NCBI RefSeq assembly: GCF_014203235.1
Contig: NZ_JACHIN010000002.1
Location: 303,245-367,244, forward strand
Direction of reading: 5' to 3'
DNA length: 64,000 nucleotides
DNA from: Nonomuraea endophytica
GTDB taxonomy: Bacteria > Actinomycetota > Actinomycetes > Streptosporangiales > Streptosporangiaceae
Shown: positions 42,438-49,837 of the stretch, piece after piece
Numbering within the stretch: the stretch's first letter is position 1
Layout: every line of letters begins with the position of its first letter
Program-made: the position numbers and the translations under genes
The notes under the pieces: model-generated
Seen by the model: only the letters and a program-made list of their open reading frames with translations
Database searches by the model: none
Told to the model about the DNA's origin: nothing

Positions 42438-42462
42438 CACGAATATTCGCCATGGTGAATAC
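42434..42462 (+). promoter_or_regulatory. promoter with ArsR-type palindrome
   Basis: TTGACA (42434-42439) and GAATAC (42457-42462) are 17 bases apart. TATTC-G-CCATGG-T-GAATA (42444-42461) is an 18-base palindrome with one mismatched pair lying in the spacer and -10. Transcription should begin at about 42469, next to the two candidate ATGs at 42465 and 42471, so the message is probably leaderless. Confidence 0.6.
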
Positions 42463-42464
42463 TC

Positions 42465-43289
42465 ATGGCCATGGACGCACTCCTCACCGCACTGGCCGAC
42501 CCGGCCCGCTGGCGGCTCGTCACCCTGTTGGCCGAGCGGCCCCGCTCGGTCGGCGTCCTGGCCCAGCTCGCCGGCGCGCGCCAGCCGCAGACGACCAAAC
42601 ATCTGCAGACGCTGGAACGCGCCGGCGTCGTCGCCTCCCACCGCTTCGGCCAGCGCCGCGTCTACGCGCTTCAGCCCGGCCCACTGCGGGACCTGGCGGC
42701 CGCGATCAACCTGCTGGCCGAGACCGCCGAACAACGCGGGACCTTCGACCGCTACGAGCGCAGCCTCGACGCGGAGCGGCTCGCGGCGGAGGAGGCGGGG
42801 TGGGCCGACGGCCGCTCGTTCCGGTTCCGGCGCGCGCTGCCGGGACCACCTGAGCTGGTCTGGCGGCATCTGACCGAGACCTCCCTGCTTGCCCACTGGT
42901 GGACCCCCGAGGACCTGCGCGTCTCGGAGCTCGTCTTCGAGGCGCGGCCGGGCGGGCGGATCATCCACGAGTACCGCGACGTCGAGGACGCCGACGGCTC
43001 CGACCTGGTGGTCGGACGCGCCGAGGGCACCGTCGACGAGGTACGCCCCCGCGAGCGCCTCGTCTACCGCAGCTCCCCGCTGCTGCCCGGCGGCGACACC
43101 GCCTTCACCGCCCACGTCGACCTCGGGCTCCGGCCCACCGACACGGGCACCGAACTCGACGTCCACTGGCGGATCACCGACAGCACCGTCGAATCCGCCG
43201 ACTTCATCGCCGGCATCGAGATCGGCTTCGGCCAGAGCCTCGACAAACTGACCGCGGCCCTCGCCGCCGACACAAGGAGCACGAAATGA
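42465..43289 (+). CDS. ArsR family regulator fused to an AHSA1/SRPBCC domain
   Basis: The 274-residue protein has an ArsR HTH in the first 90 residues (LTALADPARWRLVTLLAERP, GARQPQTTKHLQTLERAGVV, RRVYALQPGPL). From about 115 it continues into an AHSA1-type START fold: RRALPGPPELVWRHLTETSL, LAHWWTPEDLRV, ARPGGRIIHEYRD and a final helix. Stand-alone ArsR and AHSA1 proteins are often encoded as neighbours; here they are one polypeptide, so ligand binding in the hydrophobic cavity may directly control DNA binding. The palindrome in its promoter suggests autoregulation. The stop overlaps the start of the next gene (ATGA). Confidence 0.82.
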   Translation: MAMDALLTALADPARWRLVTLLAERPRSVGVLAQLAGARQPQTTKHLQTLERAGVVASHRFGQRRVYALQPGPLRDLAAAINLLAETAEQRGTFDRYERSLDAERLAAEEAGWADGRSFRFRRALPGPPELVWRHLTETSLLAHWWTPEDLRVSELVFEARPGGRIIHEYRDVEDADGSDLVVGRAEGTVDEVRPRERLVYRSSPLLPGGDTAFTAHVDLGLRPTDTGTELDVHWRITDSTVESADFIAGIEIGFGQSLDKLTAALAADTRSTK

Positions 43290-43876
43290 CCAGCCGCATG
43301 GTGACCGCCAACATCTCCATCACCCTCGACGGCCGCTACCACGGCCCCGGCGGACCCGGTGACTTCGGGGCGTTCGCCCCGTACGTGACCAGCGACGTCG
43401 CCCGCGACCACATGAACCGCATCTGGGAGAACGCCACGACGGCGGTGCTCGGCCGGGTCAACGCCGAAGGCTTCATCGGCTACTGGTCCACGGTCGCCGA
43501 GGACGACAACGCCGACCCGCGCGACCGCGGCTACGCCAAGTGGCTGGTCGACACCGAGAAGGTGGTCTTCTCCAGAACCCTGACCGAAGCGCCGTGGGAG
43601 CGCACGCGCATCGTGAACGCCCCCGTCGCCGACGTCGTCACCGAGCTCAAGACCACCGGCGAGGGCGAGATCCTGGCCAACACCAGCCCGACCATCATCA
43701 AGGCGCTGCTGTCGGCGGACCTGCTCGACCGGCTCTACCTCATGGTCTTCCCCGAGATCGTCGGCGGCGGGCAGCGCCTGTTCGACGACGGCCTGCCGGC
43801 CACCAAGTGGACCCTCACCCACCAGGTGACCGGCCCGCTCGGCGAGATGGCCATGGTGTACGACAGGGCCCGCTGA
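43286..43876 (+). CDS. dihydrofolate reductase family protein
   Basis: The 196-residue protein reads ANISITLDGRYHGPGG at the start, TAVLGRVNAEGFIGYW, and ILANTSPTIIKALLSADLLD with RLYLMVFPEIVGGGQRLF at the end, typical of the RibD_C/YyaP group of NADPH reductases. AAGGAG precedes the ATG, whose bases overlap the ArsR-AHSA1 stop, so the pair is coexpressed. Such reductases are often the target gene of an adjacent ArsR regulator. Substrate unknown. Confidence 0.87.
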   Translation: MTSRMVTANISITLDGRYHGPGGPGDFGAFAPYVTSDVARDHMNRIWENATTAVLGRVNAEGFIGYWSTVAEDDNADPRDRGYAKWLVDTEKVVFSRTLTEAPWERTRIVNAPVADVVTELKTTGEGEILANTSPTIIKALLSADLLDRLYLMVFPEIVGGGQRLFDDGLPATKWTLTHQVTGPLGEMAMVYDRAR

Positions 43877-43886
43877 ACCGGGCGCC

Positions 43887-44804
43887 TCAGTCCTGGGGTG
43901 GTGTCTCGTCCGTCCAGCCCAGCCGCTTGACCACGTACGACGTCATCTCATCCTGTACGGCCAGCAGTTCACCGGTGTCCCGGTCGATGATGATCCGCTG
44001 CTCGCCGTACTGCAGCGCGACCCCGGCGCGGCCCTCGGCGTCGGTGACCCCGTCGGCGACCAGGACGCCCGGCAGCCCGGCGAGCAGCCGGTAGAGCGCC
44101 GCCCGCGTGCCCGGAGTGCTCTCGGCGTCGAGCAGCATCCATTTCGCCGAACCCCAGAGCCAGCCCTCCTCGCTGTCGGCCCCGTCGCCGGGGAACCGCT
44201 TGAGCATCTCGGCCTTGAGCGCGCCCGCCTCGGTGGGCAGGCTGGTGACGGGCGTCAGGTCCAGGGGGATGAAATAGGTCCTGCCGATCTGGCAGCCGTC
44301 GCTGCCCCGGCAGAGCGCGGGCGAACCGTCGTCCTTCCACGCCTGCTCGTCGGCGGGGGTGAGGGGTTTGGTGGTGACCTGGCCGCGGTCGGTGTGCCGG
44401 CGTCCTTCCCTGTTCACCCACAGCACCTCCTCGATCCGGTGCTCGACGGTGTAGCCGGCGGCCGTCCTCGTCTGTGAGAGGCGCAGCAGGTCCCGGCGCC
44501 ACCAGGCGCCCTCGCCCGGTGGCCGCGCGGCCAGGCGGTCGGCCGCCGTGCCGATCACCTGGGCCGGATCCGGCGCCAGCGCCGCCGTCTCCACCTGGCG
44601 GTCGCCCAGCATGGGCGCCACCACGAAGCCGCCGGCCAGCACCACGCCGACCGCCGCGGCCGCGAGCGCCACCTTGGACCAGGCGGGCAGGCCGCGGCGG
44701 CGGGCGCCGCCGAGCATCCGCGCCCGGACCGCCATCGTCCTGGCCGGGTCGGCGGGCGGCACGTCCGGCATCACCTCGTCGATGACCTGGAACTTCTTCA
44801 TCAC
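43887..44804 (-). CDS. CU044_5270-type membrane protein (sigma-factor partner)
   Basis: The 305-residue protein has a 40-residue cytoplasmic N-terminus, one membrane helix (about 44-66, KVALAAAAVGVVLAGGFVV) and an extracellular domain with WWRRDLLRLSQTRT and LLAGLPGVLVADGVTDAEGR. This fits the CU044_5270 family, usually encoded next to ECF sigma factors and thought to regulate them. A GTG start at 44804 overlaps the sigma stop (GTGA); an ATG follows as the second codon. Two cysteines in CRGSDGC could sense redox or bind metal. Confidence 0.8.
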   Translation of the reverse strand: MMKKFQVIDEVMPDVPPADPARTMAVRARMLGGARRRGLPAWSKVALAAAAVGVVLAGGFVVAPMLGDRQVETAALAPDPAQVIGTAADRLAARPPGEGAWWRRDLLRLSQTRTAAGYTVEHRIEEVLWVNREGRRHTDRGQVTTKPLTPADEQAWKDDGSPALCRGSDGCQIGRTYFIPLDLTPVTSLPTEAGALKAEMLKRFPGDGADSEEGWLWGSAKWMLLDAESTPGTRAALYRLLAGLPGVLVADGVTDAEGRAGVALQYGEQRIIIDRDTGELLAVQDEMTSYVVKRLGWTDETPPQD

Positions 44805-45334
44805 ACCTCAACTCCCAACGCGTCACGCAGCTTGTTCCTGGCCCGGCTCAGCCGGGAGGCGACGGTGCCGTAGGCGACGCCGAGCGCCGCGGCCACCTCG
44901 TCGTAGGTCAGCTCGCCGTACGCGACGAGCAGCACCACATCGCGCTCCCCGCGCGACAGCCCGGCCAGCGCGGCCGAGAGCTTCTGCACGGTCACGCCGG
45001 CGGCGATCCGGTCCACGACGCGTTGTTCGTGGCCGTCGTCGCCGGTGGACGGGCCGGATCTGGCCAGCGCGCGGTAGCGCCGGAGCTCGGCCCGGCGATG
45101 TTTGCCGATGAGGTTGGTGGCTATGCCGTACAGCCAGGGTCTGATGCCGCCCTTGGCGGCGTCGAAGCTGTCGCGGTGGCTGAAGGCGCTCAGAAAGGTC
45201 TCCGCGGCGAGGTCCTCGGCGATGTCGAGGTCGAGGCGGCGGCCGATGTAGCGGCGTATCTCCTCGTAGTGCGCGTCGAAGACGGTGGCGAATCGCTCGG
45301 GGTCGGCGACCGCGCCGTCGAGTGACATGGTCAT
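44801..45334 (-). CDS. ECF-type RNA polymerase sigma factor
   Basis: The 177-residue protein has a sigma-70 region 2 (FDAHYEEIRRYIGRRLDLDI, AEDLAAETFLSAF, IRPWLYGIATNLIGKHRR) and a region 4 HTH (LSRGERDVVLLVAYGELTYD, VAAALGVAYGTVASRLSRAR). Regions 1 and 3 are absent, as in extracytoplasmic function sigma factors. The ATG at 45334 follows AGAGAG; an upstream GTG at 45367 is possible. It is coupled to the CU044_5270-type gene, whose product may act as an anti-sigma or sensor. Confidence 0.9.
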   Translation of the reverse strand: MTMSLDGAVADPERFATVFDAHYEEIRRYIGRRLDLDIAEDLAAETFLSAFSHRDSFDAAKGGIRPWLYGIATNLIGKHRRAELRRYRALARSGPSTGDDGHEQRVVDRIAAGVTVQKLSAALAGLSRGERDVVLLVAYGELTYDEVAAALGVAYGTVASRLSRARNKLRDALGVEV

Positions 45335-45460
45335 ACGCGGATCTCTCTTGCCGGGGAGTCTGGACACCAGTGATTACCCGCTCCCGGCGCACCCTTCCAT
45401 CAGATTTCTACCTGAACGATATGATCCCACCCGCGTCCGACGAGATCGTGAGGAGTTTGG

Positions 45461-45850
45461 GTGAGAGCTGTCAGGGTGTTCGCCGCGGTGCTGGCCGCCG
45501 TCTCGATCGCGGTGGCGGGGTGTGGCGGCGGCGACGGCGGGGCGGCGGCGGTGGCCGTTCCCGACAGTCCGGCCGGCAAGCAGCTGAGCTGGTACATGGA
45601 CGCCGTGAACCGGACGCCGGTCGCGGACAAGGAGCTCAAGGAGCACCTCAGCGAGACCTTCCTTAAGGAGGTCCCGCCGGAGGAGTTCAACCGGCTCGCC
45701 AAGACGCTGGCCGGGCTGAAGGTGACCGAGCTGACAGAGGTGAAGCCGGACGCGCTGAAGGGCAAGGCGTCCGCGTCCGGGCAGGAGTACAAGACGGAGA
45801 TCTCGGTCGACGACGCCGGAAAGATCGACTATCTCCTGATCACGGGCTGA
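45461..45850 (+). CDS. lipoprotein with a stand-alone Cpe/LpqF-type N-terminal domain
   Basis: The 129-residue protein has a signal peptide with lipobox AVAGC (Cys21). The mature part, from SPAGKQLSWYMDAVNR through LSETFLKEVPPEEFNRLAK to a short beta end with AGKIDYLLI, resembles the NTF2-like N-terminal domain that precedes the beta-lactamase domain in Cpe/LpqF and clavulanate Orf12-type proteins. Here no hydrolase domain follows; the gene ends at 45850 and a convergent gene begins. It could be a remnant or an independent binding lipoprotein. The GTG start follows GAGGAG. Confidence 0.65.
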   Translation: MRAVRVFAAVLAAVSIAVAGCGGGDGGAAAVAVPDSPAGKQLSWYMDAVNRTPVADKELKEHLSETFLKEVPPEEFNRLAKTLAGLKVTELTEVKPDALKGKASASGQEYKTEISVDDAGKIDYLLITG

Positions 45851-45852
45851 GA

Positions 45853-45880
45853 CCGGGTGCGGCCCGGGGGCCGCACCCGG
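45853..45880. terminator. bidirectional GC hairpin terminator between convergent genes
   Basis: A perfect 12-bp stem (CCGGGTGCGGCC / GGCCGCACCCGG) with a four-base loop lies between the stop codons of the LpqF-type lipoprotein gene and the convergent subtilase gene. There is no T-tract, which is usual for actinomycete hairpin terminators. Confidence 0.7.
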
Positions 45881-45886
45881 CGGGGA

Positions 45887-47596
45887 TCAGCGGACGGCGT
45901 CCAGGGCGTCGACGATGCCGGAGCCGTAGAAGCCGTTACGGGCCCGGTTGCCTTCGCACAGGTGCGTGGCGGTCACCGTGGTGCCGTTGGGCAGGTGGCG
46001 GGTGTAGGTGAAGTCCGGCGGCGTCGGGCACGAGGTCCTGGTCGCGGTGGCCTTCAGGGCGGATTCGACGATGCTCGGGCTCAGGGTCTTGCCGCCGTGT
46101 CTCGGGTCGCGGTGGCCGTACCTGCTGACGATCAGCGCGGCGACGCCCGCGGCGCGCGGGGAGGCCATCGAGGTGCCCTGCAAATACTGGTAGTAGGCGC
46201 AGGTGCCGCGCTGGCAGTCCCGGACCACGTAGTCGACGTTGGGCGAGCCGTCGGGGTTGAGCTCGCCGTTGTCCCTGGCGAGCTGCTCGGGGTAGGCCGA
46301 CAGCGTGGCCTTGGTGACGTCGCGGGTGTTGGCCGGGGTGTCGTAGACGTCGCCGCCGGGAGACGACACGTCAACGAAACCGTTGCCGAAGCTGGAGTAG
46401 TACGACTTGCGCTTGCTGATGCCCGTGGCCGAGACGCTGATCACGTTGCGGCCCTCGCCGGGCATGGAGATGCAGCTCGGCGGGATGGTCCGCGTGTACG
46501 GCGCCTCGCCGGGCTCGCTGGCGAAGTCGGGGCTGCTCGTGTCCACGTAGGTCTTGGTGTAGTCGGCCGCCTGGTTGCCGGCCGCCGCCACGAGCGTGAC
46601 GCCGCGCCGATGGGCGTAGTCGAGCGCCCGCTGGGTCGCCTTGATGATGACCGCCTGCTCGGCCCGGTCCGCGGGGGAATCGGCGGCGTTGTCCGTGCAG
46701 TTGAACAGCCACGGATCGATGTAGTAGCTCATGTTGACCACGTCGATGCCGTGGTCTCCGGCGTACGTCAGCGCGTCCACGCTGGGCTGCAGGAAGAAGT
46801 AGCCGGAGTCCTGACCGGCACGCAGGTTGACCAGCGTCACCTTGGGCGCGACGCCCGCGATGCCCAGCCGGTTGATCGGCGAGCCGATCGAGGACGCCAC
46901 GTGGGTGCCGTGGCCGTTCTCGTCCACGTTGGCCTCGTCCTCGCACGAGCCGTCGGCCTCGTCCGCGCACGGGCCGTCGACCGGGGCGCCGTTGGCGTCG
47001 GCCGGGATGTCGGTGGTGAAGTTCCGGCTCAGCGAGTTGCTGAAGTTGGGTGCGATGTCCGGGTGCGTACCGTCCACGCCGGTGTCCAGAATGGCCACGA
47101 CCACATCGCGTCCGCCCTGGTTGTACCGGTACGAACCGTCGGCGGTCGCGTGGATCTGCTTCATGTCCCACTGCAGCTCGGCCAGCGGCTCGGCGCCCGG
47201 CTTCGGCCTTCCGGCCGTCGGTCCCGCCTTGCCGCGCCCGGCGTCGTGCCCTTCCTTTTCGACCGTGTCGGTACGGCGTGCCGTACCTCCGGCCCGTGCG
47301 CTGGGCGGCGCCTGCCCGATCGTGCGGTTGCGGGCGACGCCCTCTATCGCCCCGTCCGACGCCAGCGCGGCGGCGAAGTCGGCGCGACTGGTCGTGACGG
47401 TGGCCAGGCCGACCGCGGTGTTCTCCTTGACGACGACGCCGCCCGCTGCCTCGATGGCCTGGCGGGCGCCGGTGGCGCCGTCCTTGTAGAGCACCACGTA
47501 CTCGGCTTCTGGTCCTTGCCGCTGTGCCTGCACCGGTGCCGACATTGCGGCACCGACGAGTAAGGCGGCGGCGGAGACCATGATGACGCGTTTCAC
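45887..47596 (-). CDS. secreted S8 family serine protease (subtilase)
   Basis: The 569-residue protein has a signal peptide (MSAPVQAQ near 18-25), an inhibitor I9-like propeptide (AEYVVLYKDGATGARQAIEA) and a subtilisin domain with Asp171 (AILDTGVDGTHPD), His229 (NGHGTHVAS), oxyanion Asn341 (AAAGNQAA) and Ser476 (LQGTSMASPRAAG). The last motif has RAAG where most subtilases have HVAG. Cysteine pairs in the catalytic domain suggest disulphides. The GTG at 47596 follows GGGAGG; an upstream extension of the frame lacks a leader. Role: extracellular protein degradation. It is not similar in architecture to the larger subtilase at 4744. Confidence 0.9.
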   Translation of the reverse strand: MKRVIMVSAAALLVGAAMSAPVQAQRQGPEAEYVVLYKDGATGARQAIEAAGGVVVKENTAVGLATVTTSRADFAAALASDGAIEGVARNRTIGQAPPSARAGGTARRTDTVEKEGHDAGRGKAGPTAGRPKPGAEPLAELQWDMKQIHATADGSYRYNQGGRDVVVAILDTGVDGTHPDIAPNFSNSLSRNFTTDIPADANGAPVDGPCADEADGSCEDEANVDENGHGTHVASSIGSPINRLGIAGVAPKVTLVNLRAGQDSGYFFLQPSVDALTYAGDHGIDVVNMSYYIDPWLFNCTDNAADSPADRAEQAVIIKATQRALDYAHRRGVTLVAAAGNQAADYTKTYVDTSSPDFASEPGEAPYTRTIPPSCISMPGEGRNVISVSATGISKRKSYYSSFGNGFVDVSSPGGDVYDTPANTRDVTKATLSAYPEQLARDNGELNPDGSPNVDYVVRDCQRGTCAYYQYLQGTSMASPRAAGVAALIVSRYGHRDPRHGGKTLSPSIVESALKATATRTSCPTPPDFTYTRHLPNGTTVTATHLCEGNRARNGFYGSGIVDALDAVR

Positions 47597-47711
47597 GCGT
47601 ACCTCCCGTAGGGGCGGAAAGAGCTCGCCGCCACTGTGAAGGGATTTGCCGGATTCGACCACCTTTGATGAGATCCGTGACCCGAGCGTGACCAACGCCG
47701 GTCGGAATGAG

Positions 47712-48656
47712 TCAGGGATGCAGGTGGGACCAGCTGGCCTCGTGACCCCAGAGGGAGGCGGGGTCGACGTAGTGGCGCAGGAGGTCGTTCAGCTCGGCGT
47801 CGCCTCGGCCGTTCAGCTCCTCGGAGGCGATCTTCCTCGCCACCCCGGCCAGGAAGTCGGCCATCTGGATCCGCGCGTCGAGCCGGGACTCCGTCAGGCG
47901 CAGACCGGCCAGCCGGGCGCGGGAGGCCAGGCGGGGGTCGTTGAAGACGCCCTTCAGCTCGACGATCCGCTCCTCCGACAGCGTGGTCTGGCGGTCGTGG
48001 ACCACCTCGACCGGGCGGCCCGACGAGCTCCATGCCACGACGGCCTGGATGATGGCGGGGATCAGGGGGTCGAGGACCGGGATCGTGCGGGGGTCCTCGG
48101 CCGGCCTTTCCAGATACGCGTCCAGGTTCGGGCGGGTCGCGGCCAGCGGGCCGGTCAGTTCCGGGGCTCGCAGGTCGTTCAGGCGGTCGTAGAAGGTCTG
48201 CGCGGGTACGCGGGCGCGCATGACGTCGTTGAACGACTCCAGGAGCGGGATCCATCCGGGCAGGGTGGGGCCGGTGCGGTAGAGGGTCTCTGTCTCAAAA
48301 CGACGGTAGAAGCCGAGGCTGGGGCTGTAGGGGTCGTCCAGCAGGTCGACGATCCTGCTGACGATGAAGAAGCGTTTCTCCACCAGGTAGACGCGGGCGG
48401 TGCCGTAGATGGGACCGGACGGGCCCAGGAGCCAGACGAGGGCCGAGCGGTGCTTGCCGCGTAGCAGGTGGTTGGCCTTGTATTCGGTGGCCGGTGAACG
48501 GATGCGGTCGCGCAGCACGCGGATGACGTCGTCGGCCGCCTCGATCTCCATCGACACGCTGGCATGCGCGAACACGTCGGTGATCGCGGCGGTCAGGTTC
48601 TCCCCCTCCGCCCCGGACTCGTCACACGCGATTTCAAGATCTTGACCGGTCACCAT
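47712..48656 (-). CDS. DUF3800-like protein
   Basis: The 314-residue protein begins with a beta strand ending in CDESG (residues 11-15) and has QMADFLAGVARK near its end. A DESG start and a C-terminal Asp in a QLADxxAG-type helix are the marks of DUF3800, an RNase H-like fold found in defence and mobile-element contexts and alone. The middle part (TLYRTGPTLPGWIPLLESF) is divergent. The acidic residues could bind metal, so a nuclease role is possible but unproved. GGAG precedes the ATG at 48656. It lies downstream of the TetR-type gene in the same direction. Confidence 0.6.
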   Translation of the reverse strand: MVTGQDLEIACDESGAEGENLTAAITDVFAHASVSMEIEAADDVIRVLRDRIRSPATEYKANHLLRGKHRSALVWLLGPSGPIYGTARVYLVEKRFFIVSRIVDLLDDPYSPSLGFYRRFETETLYRTGPTLPGWIPLLESFNDVMRARVPAQTFYDRLNDLRAPELTGPLAATRPNLDAYLERPAEDPRTIPVLDPLIPAIIQAVVAWSSSGRPVEVVHDRQTTLSEERIVELKGVFNDPRLASRARLAGLRLTESRLDARIQMADFLAGVARKIASEELNGRGDAELNDLLRHYVDPASLWGHEASWSHLHP

Positions 48657-48719
48657 AAGGGCTCCATCGTTGCCCGTGCCTCGAACCAGGCGCAACGGGT
48701 TTCGTGCGGTGTCTCAAAA

Positions 48720-49769
48720 CTAGAGATGGCGGTAGAGGGTGGCTCGTGAGACACCCAGGATCTGGGCTACCTCCGACACGGTGGTGTCGCCGTTCTCCCG
48801 AAGGCGACGCGCCTCGGCGATCATCTCGTCACTCATACTCCGAGGCCGACCCCCCACCCTGCTTCCACCCCCACCCAAAACCCCCTCAGAACCCGCATCG
48901 CCTCCGCCCAACGCCCCTCCCCTTCCAACCCCAGCCCGCCGCCCTCCACCCGCAGACCCCTTCTTCCCGCCCGACGCCCTCTCCCCTCCGGCCCCAGGGC
49001 GCTCCTTTCCGGCTGCAGACCGCCGCTCTCTGGCCGAAGGCCGCTCCCCATCGCCCAAAGCCCGCGCGCCCACGGAAGGCCCCTCGCCTCCGGCCGACAC
49101 CCTCTCCCCTCCGGCTCCAGGGCGCTCCTTTCCGGCCGAAGACTGCTCCACTCCCGCCGAAGGGCTCTCCCCTCCCGGAGTGCTCTCATCGACCCGGGTC
49201 CGGGTAGTTCCGGGGAGTCCGGAAGGGGTGGGAAGGTCTGGGGGGTCGGTGAGGAGGCGGCGGGCGCCGTTCAGGATGTGGTGGCGTAGTTCGTCTGTCG
49301 GCACGTCGGCGAGCAGGATCACCGGGTCGCTGAGCAGCGCCACCACCTGGATGGCGCGCACCCGCCCGGACAGGTCGGGGTCGGGGCCGGCGACCATCTC
49401 GTTGGCCCGGTTCATCACCGTGAACCACCGCTCGAACGCCTCCCGCGGCAGCGCGGGCATGTTGGCGACGATGGTGCTCAACACGTCCCGGTGCCGCAGG
49501 TACACCTCCAGCAGCGTCTCAACCGTCCCCCACCCGCCGCCGCCCTCCCGCGCCACCCGTTCCACGGCCGCGTCGGTGTCGTCGATGAGCGGCTGGGCGA
49601 GGGTGGCGAGGATGTCGGCCTTGGTGCGGAAGTGGTACAGAACGGCGGTCTTGGTCAGCCCCAGCGCCTCGGCGATCTCGCGGACCGAGGTGTTCTGGCT
49701 GCCCTGGCGCGCGAACAGTTCCCCGGCGGCGGCGAGGATCCTGTCCCTGGTGTCGATCACACCGCGCAT
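48720..49769 (-). CDS. TetR family regulator with low-complexity linker and second C-terminal HTH
   Basis: The 349-residue protein starts as a TetR regulator: DRILAAAGELFARQGSQNTS, VREIAEALGLTKTAVLYHF and a ligand domain to about 185. Then come some 110 residues of Gly/Ser/Arg/Glu-rich sequence, in which SAGKERPGAGGER-like units occur twice. The last 45 residues, GRPRSMSDEMIAEARRL then TVSEVAQILGVSRATLYRHL, form a resolvase/Hin-type HTH. It thus carries two DNA-binding domains. Two TGACCAnTGGTCA palindromes lie between it and the divergent monooxygenase gene, which it should repress along with itself. The ATG at 49769 gives a normal TetR N-terminus. Confidence 0.82.
   Translation of the reverse strand: MRGVIDTRDRILAAAGELFARQGSQNTSVREIAEALGLTKTAVLYHFRTKADILATLAQPLIDDTDAAVERVAREGGGGWGTVETLLEVYLRHRDVLSTIVANMPALPREAFERWFTVMNRANEMVAGPDPDLSGRVRAIQVVALLSDPVILLADVPTDELRHHILNGARRLLTDPPDLPTPSGLPGTTRTRVDESTPGGESPSAGVEQSSAGKERPGAGGERVSAGGEGPSVGARALGDGERPSARERRSAAGKERPGAGGERASGGKKGSAGGGRRAGVGRGGALGGGDAGSEGVLGGGGSRVGGRPRSMSDEMIAEARRLRENGDTTVSEVAQILGVSRATLYRHL
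48979..49136 (-). repeat. internal repeat in the linker of the TetR-type gene
   Basis: A 35-base unit beginning CTCTCCCCTCCGG occurs at 48979-49013 and again at 49102-49136 with one base different, 123 bases apart. It encodes the repeated GKERPGAGGER peptide. The region between has further shorter related units. Confidence 0.6.
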
Positions 49770-49782
49770 CCTACCTCTTGCC

Positions 49783-49826
49783 TGACCATTGGTCAGGGGG
49801 TTATGATCGCAACTGACCAATGGTCA
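49783..49826. promoter_or_regulatory. two TetR operator palindromes
   Basis: TGACCATTGGTCA (49783-49795) and TGACCAATGGTCA (49814-49826) are perfect 13-base palindromes (central base differing), 31 bases apart, about three helical turns. They fill the 68-base space between the divergent TetR-type and monooxygenase genes. Confidence 0.8.
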
Positions 49827-49837
49827 GGGGAAGGACC

